A DNA stretch of 64,000 nucleotides. Origin: Myxococcales bacterium (GTDB taxonomy: Bacteria > Myxococcota_A > Polyangia > Nannocystales > Nannocystaceae). Below the pieces are notes generated by a model that was given only the letters and a program-made list of their open reading frames with translations, did no database searches and was not told the DNA's origin. Made by a program: the position numbers and the translations under genes. Positions 17,058 to 24,344 of the stretch are shown here, in pieces; the first letter of the stretch is position 1; each line of letters begins with the position of its first letter. The stretch spans positions 310,001 through 374,000 of the forward strand of contig JACKDV010000004.1 in the NCBI GenBank assembly GCA_020633315.1. Reading direction: 5' to 3'.

Positions 17058-17166
17058 AACTTCCTCATGGACACGGGGCGGCCCCATTGAAGTCGGGCCG
17101 GTCGTCTGCGGAGTACACCAGCCAACACCAATTTCCGCCCCGGTCCGCCTAGCCGACCACAGGTCC
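17058..17166 (-). ncRNA. Candidate crRNA-like gene: degenerate repeat, 37-nt spacer, degenerate repeat
   Basis: Read on the minus strand. The upstream half-repeat ends at 17131 with CGGGGCGGAAAT, 9 of 12 identical to the array repeat end CAGGGCGGAGAC. A 37-nt segment follows (17130 to 17094, starting TGGTGTTGGC), then ACTTCAATGGGGCCGCCC (17093 to 17076), 17 of 18 identical to the repeat start. The rest of that repeat, to about 17058, is diverged. The spacer length equals that of the array. Known CreA/CreR RNAs have this form: two degenerate repeats around one guide, lying inside a cas locus. It sits just before csb1, pointing away from it. Transcription is not shown. Confidence 0.55.
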
Positions 17167-17174
17167 CCCCCGTC

Positions 17175-18365
17175 ATGACCGCTCCCACGCCCACCGTCGA
17201 TTCCCTCCACGCCGCCGTCACCGGTGACGTGGTGGCCTTCCGCCTCCGCGCCCGTCTCCAGCCCGCCGGAGGCCCCGGGGACAAGGTGTTCCCGCCGACC
17301 TACGCCACGGGCCAGGATGACCGCGACCACGAGACCAAGTACGCCACCGAGGAGCGCATGATCGACGGCCGTCGCGTGCCCTCGGTGCTGCTCGACTCGG
17401 TCGCCTCGCAGGCCAACCGCATGGAGCTGGCCCTGCTCCGGGCCCGTGAGCGCGACGGCCTGAGCCTGCCCCTGATCGCGGTGGACTTCGGGCCCACCCT
17501 GCCCGAGCTCGGCCGGATCAGCGCGCTCGAGGCCCCCCACCGCGTCTACGATGCGATCCTGCGCGATGCCACCCTCGACGGCACGGCCTTCCGCGCCTCG
17601 GAGCTCGGCCGCCGCCTCACCGATGCCAGCCCGTCCGACGCCCGAGCGATGCTCGAGCACTGCCCCACCGCCCTGCTCTTCGGCGCCTGGGACTCCACCG
17701 GCCCCCGCGGCGGCCGAGGTCACAAGTTCCAGCGCGCGCTGGTCAGCGAGGTGGTCGGCATCGACTTCGCGACGGGCACCAAGGTGGGCAGTCGCATCGA
17801 CCCGCTGCAGATCTCGGCCAGCGTGCGCCTGAGCATCCCCAAGGAAGACTCCGACGCATGGACCGTGGACGCCACCGGCAAGTCCAAGCAGCGCCCGTCC
17901 GAGGTCAACCACTCCAACATCGCCCCCACCCGCGACGGGGAGGCCGGCGGGGTCACCCTCGACCACGCGCTGCACACCGCAGTGCTGTCCCTGCCCGCCC
18001 TGCGACGGCTTCGCTTCGGCAACTGGGACGACGCCCGCAGCGACGCCGCCCGCACCCTGCTGGCCGCGCTGGGCCTGCTCGCCCTCGTGCTGCAGCGCCG
18101 GGTCGGCTACGACTTCCGCAGCCGCTGCACCCTGGTGCCCGAGGGCCCCGTGGCGCTCGAGCAGGTGGGCGCCGACGGCAGCCGCGACCCCCTGCCCCTG
18201 TCGGTCGCCGAGGCCCGTGCCCTCTTCGATGCCGCGCTCGCCCGCGCCCGCGAGCAGGGCGTGCCCTGGGCCGAGGACGAGGTGGTGCTTCGGCCCATGC
18301 CCAAGCTGGTGCAGCTGGTCGAGGCGAGCCAGCAGCTCATGGCCGCGGGTGGCCCGGCGGACTGA
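17175..18365 (+). CDS. csb1: Csb1 (Cas7-like backbone subunit, type I-G)
   Basis: 396 residues, matching the GSU0053/Csb1 family. Recognisable segments are KYATEERMIDGRRVPSVLLD, SVASQANRMELALL, TALLFGAWDSTGPRGG and HKFQRALVSEVVGID. It is the RAMP-type subunit that would polymerise along the crRNA guide. It begins the effector operon, with csb2 starting one base after its stop. The 530-bp gap upstream suggests it has its own promoter, which would overlap the crRNA-like element there. Confidence 0.95.
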   Translation: MTAPTPTVDSLHAAVTGDVVAFRLRARLQPAGGPGDKVFPPTYATGQDDRDHETKYATEERMIDGRRVPSVLLDSVASQANRMELALLRARERDGLSLPLIAVDFGPTLPELGRISALEAPHRVYDAILRDATLDGTAFRASELGRRLTDASPSDARAMLEHCPTALLFGAWDSTGPRGGRGHKFQRALVSEVVGIDFATGTKVGSRIDPLQISASVRLSIPKEDSDAWTVDATGKSKQRPSEVNHSNIAPTRDGEAGGVTLDHALHTAVLSLPALRRLRFGNWDDARSDAARTLLAALGLLALVLQRRVGYDFRSRCTLVPEGPVALEQVGADGSRDPLPLSVAEARALFDAALARAREQGVPWAEDEVVLRPMPKLVQLVEASQQLMAAGGPAD

Positions 18366-18366
18366 G

Positions 18367-19968
18367 ATGCTCTGCCTGCGCCTGGAGCTGCTCACGGGTC
18401 GCTATGTGGCCTGTGCGTTCAACGATCGCGATCGCGTGGAGTGGCCCCCCCACCCCGCGCGCGTGTTCTCGGCCCTGGTCGCCGCGCTGCACGACGGCGA
18501 GCCCCTCGAGGCGGAGCGGGCGGCCCTGCGCTGGCTCGAGTCGCTGCCGCCCCCCGCCCTGCACCACTCCCCCGCCTCGGTGCGTGACGCCAAGGTCTTC
18601 TACGTGCCCGTCAACGACAAGGCCCTCACCGACAAGGCCACCGTGAGCAACGCCTGGGCCCGCGTCCTCGATCCTGCGCTGCCCCCCAAGGCGCGGGCCA
18701 AGGCCGAGGCACGCCTGGCCGACGCCTACGAAAAGGCCGGCGCCACCGAGGCCACGCGGCCCAAGAAGGTGCGCGAGATCGTCGACCACCTGCTGCCGCA
18801 CAGCCGCACCAAGCAGCCCCGAGCCTTCCCCTCGGCGACCCCACACGACCCCGCGGTGTGGCTGTGCTGGGACGCCGAGCCCGAGCCCTCCGTCCGCGCC
18901 GGGCTGGAGGCGCTGCTGCGCCGGCTCGTCCGCCTCGGCCACAGCAGCTCCATGGTCGCGGCCCGCCTGGTCGACGATGCCCCGGCCCCGGCCTTGCGGC
19001 CCGACCCCGAGGGGCCCGAGCGGCTGCGCTGGGTGGGCCCGGGACAGCTGGCCGCCCTCGAGGCGCTCCACGCCGCCGCCCCCTACTCCGAGCAGCGGGT
19101 GATGCCCTACGTGGTGGCCCGCTACCGCCACGCCGAGGCACGCACCGAGCCCGCGCGCTCGAGCTTTGCGGCCGACTTCCTCGTGCTGCGCCGGGTGGAT
19201 GGACCGCGGCTGCCCGTGCTGGCCACCGAGCGCGTGGCCGATGCGGTGCGCCGGGCCCTGATGGCCCACGCCGAGGATCCCCGCGCACCGCTGCTGTCGG
19301 GCCACGCCCCCGACGGCGCGCCCCTGCAGGACGACCACCTGGCCGTGGTCCCGCTGCCCTTCGTCGGGGCTCGCCACGCCACCGGTGATCTGCTCGGCGT
19401 GGCGCTGGTGCCCCCCGCCGGGCTCTCGCGCGGCCAGCTGCGCCCGCTCCATGCCGCTCTGGCCCGCTGGGAGGCCGCGGGTGGCGAGCCCAGGGGGCAA
19501 GACCCGCGCTGCGTGCTCAACCTGGGTCGGCTCGGCCGGTGGACGCTCGAGCGCAGCCTCGAGCCCTCGCCGCTCCACAACCTGCGCGAGCCCGCCTGGA
19601 CCCGCCTCGATCGCCGCTGGGTGAGCGTCACCCCGGTGCTGCTCGATCGCCACCCGGGCTCGCTCGGCGACCCCAAGCCCTCGGCCCGGCGCCGGGCCGT
19701 GCGACGAGCCGACGAGATCATCTCCGCCGCCTGCGAGCGCATCGGGCTGCCGGCGCCCGAGCGCATCGAGCTCTCGCTCGATCCTCCGCTGCGCGGCACC
19801 GAGCCCGCCCCTCGCTTCGAGGCATGCCGTCGCGACCCCGCCGACCGCCGCCCGCTGCTGCACCTTCGGCTCACCTTCCCCCGGCCGGTCGGCGGCCCCG
19901 TGCTGCTGGGAGCCGGCCGCTACCGCGGCCTGGGCCTGCTGCGTCCCATGGGAGGCGAAGCCCCGTGA
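18367..19968 (+). CDS. csb2: Csb2 (Cas5/Cas6-like fusion, type I-G)
   Basis: 533 residues from the ATG one base after csb1. An earlier in-frame start lies inside csb1 and is rejected. The N-terminus (LCLRLELLTGRYVACAFNDRDRVEWPPHPARVFSALVAA) is typical of the GSU0054 family. The C-terminus carries the RAMP glycine-rich loop (GAGRYRGLGLLRPMG). In type I-G this protein combines the Cas5 role of holding the crRNA 5-prime end with the Cas6 role of cutting the repeat hairpin. Its stop overlaps the cas3 start. Confidence 0.93.
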   Translation: MLCLRLELLTGRYVACAFNDRDRVEWPPHPARVFSALVAALHDGEPLEAERAALRWLESLPPPALHHSPASVRDAKVFYVPVNDKALTDKATVSNAWARVLDPALPPKARAKAEARLADAYEKAGATEATRPKKVREIVDHLLPHSRTKQPRAFPSATPHDPAVWLCWDAEPEPSVRAGLEALLRRLVRLGHSSSMVAARLVDDAPAPALRPDPEGPERLRWVGPGQLAALEALHAAAPYSEQRVMPYVVARYRHAEARTEPARSSFAADFLVLRRVDGPRLPVLATERVADAVRRALMAHAEDPRAPLLSGHAPDGAPLQDDHLAVVPLPFVGARHATGDLLGVALVPPAGLSRGQLRPLHAALARWEAAGGEPRGQDPRCVLNLGRLGRWTLERSLEPSPLHNLREPAWTRLDRRWVSVTPVLLDRHPGSLGDPKPSARRRAVRRADEIISAACERIGLPAPERIELSLDPPLRGTEPAPRFEACRRDPADRRPLLHLRLTFPRPVGGPVLLGAGRYRGLGLLRPMGGEAP

Positions 19969-22796
19969 GCGCTCCCCCGGCCACGCTCTCGGCCGACGAC
20001 TTCGCCGCCTTCGTTCGCGAGGTGACGGGCCACGATCCCTTCCCCTGGCAGCGGCGATTGCTCCGTACCGTGCTCGACGACGGCTGGCCCGACCTGCTCG
20101 ACCTCCCCACCGGGACCGGCAAGACCACCGCCATCCTCGTGGCCCTGTTCGCGCTCGCCCTGCACCCCCAGCGCTTCCCTCGGCGGATCGCCCTGGTGGT
20201 GGACCGGCGGATCATCGTCGATCAGGTCGACGGCTACGCCCGTCGGATCCGCACCGCCCTCGACGACGACGCGCGCCCCACTGGCCGCCGCGTGGCCCAG
20301 CACCTGCGCGCGCTGGCCTCGGCCCCCGATGTCGACCCCGTCCGCGTGGTGCACCTGCGCGGTGGCATCCTCCGCGACGACGCCTGGCTGGGCACGCCCG
20401 ACCAGCCCACCATCCTCGCCTCCACCGTCGACCAGGTGGGCTCGCGGCTGCTGTTTCGCGGCTACGGCGTGTCGGAGAGCATGCGCCCGGTCCACGCCGG
20501 CGTGCTGGCCCGCGACACCCTCTACCTGCTCGACGAGGTCCACCTCGCCACCGCCTTCGAGGAGACCCTCTCGCGGCTCCAGGGCACCTACGCCGCGTGG
20601 GCCGAGCGCCGCACCGGGCGACCGCTGACCGTCGTCCGCATGAGCGCCACCGCCCGCACCACGGGCCCGCCGGCGCGGACGAGCTTCGGCCTGGACGACG
20701 ACGACCGCCGGCACCCCGTGCTCGCGCGGCGGCTCGGCGTGTCGCGCCTGGCCACGCTCGAGTGGGTGCCCACCCGCGCGGGCACCGACGCGAGCAGCCA
20801 GGCCCGCAACCGGGAGCTGCTGGCCCAGATCGCGATCGAGCGCGTCGAGCAGGCCCTCGCCGAGGGGGCCAGCTCGGTGGGCGTGGTGCTCAACCGCGTG
20901 GACACGGCCCGCCGCGCCGCGGCCCGGCTCGAGGGACGCGACGAGCTCGAGCTCGAGCTGCTCACCGGGCGCATGCGAGCCTGGGAGAAGACCGCCACGC
21001 AGGCGCGGGTGCAGCAGCGGGTGGGCGCCGGCGTGCCTCGCCCGAAGGGAGCGCGCCCGGTGGTGGTCGTGGCCACGAGCTGCATCGAGGCCGGCGCCGA
21101 CCTGGACTTCGATGCGCTCGTCACCGAGGCCGCCAGCCTCGATGCCCTGCGGCAGCGCTTCGGCCGTCTGAACCGCCTGGGCGAGCACGGCCGTAGCTGG
21201 GCGTGGATCCTCGGGCGCAAGGATCAGCTCGGCGCCCGGGCCGAGCCCGACCCGATCTACGGCGAGGCCCTGCGCAACACCTGGGCCTACCTCGAACAGC
21301 TCGCCGACGACGGCCGCGTCGACTTCGGCCTCGAGGCCCTGCCCCTGCCGCCGCCCGACCGGGGCGCCAGCCTGCTGCCTCCGAGCCCGGAGGCGCCCGT
21401 GCTGTTCCCCAGCGTGCTCGACATGTGGGCCGAGACCCGGCCCGCGCCGCACCCCGACCCGGATCCCTCGCTGTGGCTGCACGGCAAGGGACGGCCGGCC
21501 GAGCGCGACGTACAGCTGGTGTTCCGGGCCGACCTGCCCCCAGCCACCGATGACGAGGCCGTGCGCTCGCGTGCAGCCGAGGCCCTCGAGCGCCTGCCGC
21601 CGGTGAGTGACGAGGCCGTCGACGTCCGCCTCGGCCGGGAGCTACGGGACGTGCTCGGCTCGGGTCCCGTGTGGCGCTGGACCGCCGCGGGGCTCGAGGC
21701 GGTCGGCCCCGATGCGCTGCGTCCCGGCGATACCGTGATCATGGACGCTCGCGCCGGCGGCCTGCGCCGGGGCACCTGGGATCCCGCCGCCGACCGGCCC
21801 GTGTCCGATCTGGCCGAGCGAGCGCTGTGGGCCACGCGGGGCCTGGCTCGGCTGCGGCTGTCGAAGGCCACGCTGCCCGAGCCGCTCCACGCTGGTCTGC
21901 CGGCCCCGCCGAGCGCCGACGATCCCGAGGGCCTCGAGCCCACGCGAGCCGAGCACGAGGCATGGCTCGACGGCCTGGCCGCTCGCCTCGATGGCGTCGA
22001 TGCCAGCTGGCATCCGCTGCTGCGCGCCATCGCCGGGGCCGGTCGACACCGCCGGCTGCTCCTGGGCATCGACGGCGCGGGCCAGCCCATGGCGTGGGTC
22101 CTCGTAGCACCTCCCCGGCGTGCGGCCGAAGCCACCACCGAGGATGCGGTCTCCGCCTTCAGCGGGCTCGAGGTCGCGCTGCACGATCACCTCGCCGACG
22201 TGGAGGCATGGGCCGAAGCCTTCGCCACCGGGGCGGGGCTCGGGCCCGAGCTCGCGGCCGACCTCGCCCTCGCCGGCCTGCTGCACGACCTGGGTAAGGC
22301 CGACCCTCGCTTCCAGGCCCTGCTGCGCGGCGGCGATCCCATCGCGGCCGTCGGCGGCCCGCCCCTGGCCAAGTCGCGGCAGCTCGGCTCGGTGCAGACC
22401 CGGGCCCGTGCCGAGCAGCGCAGCGGCTGGCCCCCCGGGCTGCGCCACGAGCTGGTCTCGCTCGCCCTGCTCGACGCCAGCGAGGCCCTCCGCGCCCGCG
22501 CCCACGACCTCGAGCTGGTGCGCCACCTCGTCGCCAGCCACCACGGCTGGTGTCGCCCCTGGGTCCCCGCGATGCTCGACCCCGAGCCCACCGTGGTGCG
22601 GGTGCAGATCGCCGGCATCGCGGCCGAGGTCCGCACCGACGCGCTCGACGACGCCTTCGGGGCCCGGTGTGCCGCTCGCTTCCATCGCCTGTGTCGTCGC
22701 TACGGCTGGCACGGGCTCGCCTACCTCGAGGCCCTGCTGCGGCTGGGAGATCATCGCGCCAGCGCCACGCCGGGCGCCCGACCGGAGGCATCGTGA
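19965..22796 (+). CDS. cas3: Cas3 helicase-nuclease with C-terminal HD domain
   Basis: 943 residues from a GTG that overlaps the csb2 stop (GTGA). The long upstream frame inside csb2 is not used. Helicase motifs: Walker A PTGTGKTT (48-55), DEVH (190-193), SAT (227-229), SCIEAGADLDFD and QRFGRLNR. The HD nuclease motif LLHDLGKADPRF has H774-D775, followed by VASHHGW. Helicase before HD is the reverse of most Cas3 proteins and is known for type I-G. It unwinds and degrades target DNA recruited by the effector complex. All key motifs appear intact. Confidence 0.96.
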   Translation: MSAPPATLSADDFAAFVREVTGHDPFPWQRRLLRTVLDDGWPDLLDLPTGTGKTTAILVALFALALHPQRFPRRIALVVDRRIIVDQVDGYARRIRTALDDDARPTGRRVAQHLRALASAPDVDPVRVVHLRGGILRDDAWLGTPDQPTILASTVDQVGSRLLFRGYGVSESMRPVHAGVLARDTLYLLDEVHLATAFEETLSRLQGTYAAWAERRTGRPLTVVRMSATARTTGPPARTSFGLDDDDRRHPVLARRLGVSRLATLEWVPTRAGTDASSQARNRELLAQIAIERVEQALAEGASSVGVVLNRVDTARRAAARLEGRDELELELLTGRMRAWEKTATQARVQQRVGAGVPRPKGARPVVVVATSCIEAGADLDFDALVTEAASLDALRQRFGRLNRLGEHGRSWAWILGRKDQLGARAEPDPIYGEALRNTWAYLEQLADDGRVDFGLEALPLPPPDRGASLLPPSPEAPVLFPSVLDMWAETRPAPHPDPDPSLWLHGKGRPAERDVQLVFRADLPPATDDEAVRSRAAEALERLPPVSDEAVDVRLGRELRDVLGSGPVWRWTAAGLEAVGPDALRPGDTVIMDARAGGLRRGTWDPAADRPVSDLAERALWATRGLARLRLSKATLPEPLHAGLPAPPSADDPEGLEPTRAEHEAWLDGLAARLDGVDASWHPLLRAIAGAGRHRRLLLGIDGAGQPMAWVLVAPPRRAAEATTEDAVSAFSGLEVALHDHLADVEAWAEAFATGAGLGPELAADLALAGLLHDLGKADPRFQALLRGGDPIAAVGGPPLAKSRQLGSVQTRARAEQRSGWPPGLRHELVSLALLDASEALRARAHDLELVRHLVASHHGWCRPWVPAMLDPEPTVVRVQIAGIAAEVRTDALDDAFGARCAARFHRLCRRYGWHGLAYLEALLRLGDHRASATPGARPEAS

Positions 22797-23809
22797 CCCA
22801 CGACGCACATCCCCTGCCCCTGCCTGGCCTGGACGGCCTCGATCCGCTGGGCTTCCTCGCGGCGCTGGGCTGCCTGGTGGCCACCACCGAGCACAGTCGG
22901 GCCGAGGGAGCGCGCGAGCCCTCGATGAGCTGGCAGCTGGGCGGACGACCGATCCCCGTGCTGCACGGACCGTGGGGCCATGGGGACGCGTTGGTCGAGG
23001 TCCTCCACGACGACCTCCGCCGGCTGGCCGGGCGCGGGTCCGACGAAGAGTCGAGAGCTCCGAGGGATCCGTTCCTCGAGCTGTCGTATCCCGATGCCGA
23101 CGGCAAGCCCGTGCACGATCTCAAGCCACCGCCCTCGGTGCTGCGGGAGCTCGCGCAGGGGCTGGTGGATCAGGCCACGCCGGAGCGACGGCGGACGGTC
23201 GACTGGCTGTCCGCCGTGCTGACCGACGTGGCCGTGGATGGCAGCGGCGCGGCCAAGCCCTTTGCCCTGCACTTCACCGCGGGCCAGCAGCGCTTCGGCG
23301 TGGTGGCGCTCGAGCTGCTCGACGGCAAGGCCGGGGCCAAGCCCGGCTCAGCGGGGCGGCCGGTCGACGCCGAGGACCTGCGGATCGCCCTGCACGGGCC
23401 GTGGCCCGACGATCGCACGCTCAAGGTGTTCGGCTGGAGCCCCACGCAGGATCGTGCCTATGCGCTGCGAGCCGTCGACCCCTCGGGCGACACCAAGCTC
23501 GGCACCCCCGGCGCCGACTGGCTGGCGCTGCGGGGGATCGGGCTGCTGAGCAGCGCGCCCGTGCGGGATCGGATCGCCACCAGCGGCGTGCACGGGAGCT
23601 GGAAGCGCGGCACCTGGAGCTACCCGCTGTGGCCGATGCCGCTGACGGCCGAGGTGGCACGATCGCTGCTGCGACATCCATCGGTGGCCCCGCCCGACGA
23701 GCGGCGAGGCAGCAGCACCCTGCCGCTCGGGGTGGAGGTGCTCACCTGCCGGATCACGCGCTCCGAGCAGGGTGGCTACGGAGCGCTGTCGCGACCCTCT
23801 CGGGGATGA
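22793..23809 (+). CDS. Cas8-like / Cas3-extension family protein of type I-G
   Basis: 338 residues from a GTG overlapping the cas3 stop (GTGA). It begins PLPLPGLDGLDPLGFLAALGCL, the opening of the small type I-G subunit variously called Csb3, Cas8u2 or Cas3-extension family. Other visible parts are a conserved GPWPDDRTLKVFGWSP segment and a Trp-rich GSWKRGTWSYPLWPMPL near the end. It probably serves as the large or PAM-sensing subunit of the effector complex. As last gene of the four-gene operon it completes a set with no separate cas6. Confidence 0.85.
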   Translation: MTHDAHPLPLPGLDGLDPLGFLAALGCLVATTEHSRAEGAREPSMSWQLGGRPIPVLHGPWGHGDALVEVLHDDLRRLAGRGSDEESRAPRDPFLELSYPDADGKPVHDLKPPPSVLRELAQGLVDQATPERRRTVDWLSAVLTDVAVDGSGAAKPFALHFTAGQQRFGVVALELLDGKAGAKPGSAGRPVDAEDLRIALHGPWPDDRTLKVFGWSPTQDRAYALRAVDPSGDTKLGTPGADWLALRGIGLLSSAPVRDRIATSGVHGSWKRGTWSYPLWPMPLTAEVARSLLRHPSVAPPDERRGSSTLPLGVEVLTCRITRSEQGGYGALSRPSRG

Positions 23810-23855
23810 GCCGGCACGCCCCCACCCATTGGACCGGAACCTATGATCTCAGTCG

Positions 23856-23972
23856 CACGGTCGGGCACTTCATCGATCGCTGGCGACACTGCCCGACGTA
23901 CCGGTCGAGCTGGTGCTCGCGGTGGACGAGCCGTCTCGCGTCGACATCCGACCCGATGGAGAATACTCATGA
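23856..23972 (+). pseudogene. C-terminal fragment of a gene once upstream of a MoxR ATPase
   Basis: The frame reads LATLPDVPVELVLAVDEPS and continues to a TGA at 23970-23972 that overlaps the next ATG (ATGA), as in a natural operon. No start or upstream part remains: the sequence begins about 45 bases after the Cas8-like stop. Its family is unknown. In MoxR ternary systems a protein of variable type precedes the ATPase, which fits but does not prove its identity. Confidence 0.4.
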
Positions 23973-24151
23973 CAGCGAATTCGATATCCGACGCACCACT
24001 GCCCGATCGCCTCCGCCGGCTGCGAGACCTGCGGCTGGACGGCCTGGTGGAGCGTGACATCGCCGTACGCCTGGCCCTGCTGGCGATGCTGGCTGGCGAG
24101 CACCTACTGCTCATCGGGCCGCCTGGGACCGCCAAGAGCCTGATCTTCTAG
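23969..24151 (+). pseudogene. N-terminal fragment of a MoxR-type AAA+ ATPase
   Basis: 60 residues only. The fragment has RLRRLRDLRLDGLVERDIAV, an ALLAMLAGEHLLLIGPPGTAKS Walker A region, then a stop just after the P-loop. A normal MoxR/RavA ATPase has about 300 residues, so the Walker B, sensor and lid parts are lost. Together with the preceding fragment it marks a broken operon at the right border of the cas locus. 24152-24344 shows nothing further. Confidence 0.75.
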
Positions 24152-24344
24152 CGGAGGGCAAGCCCTCCAGTGGCTAGATTCACCCAGGTCTAGCGGCATG
24201 CGGCGATGATGGCGCGAGCTCACGGCGACGAGCAGCTCCTCCGAGCGATCCACATCGGGCACGGCGACGATCGACGCGGATCCGTCACCACGATGTGACT
24301 TGCTGCATCGATGCATCGCTGGATAGCGTCGGCTCCGAGGTGAG

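Noticed and set aside
17094..17130. Match of the crRNA-like guide to promoters in the window
   Set aside because: Short partial matches by eye (for example around 16711 on the minus strand, and before cas4-cas1) were no better than expected by chance; no target is claimed.
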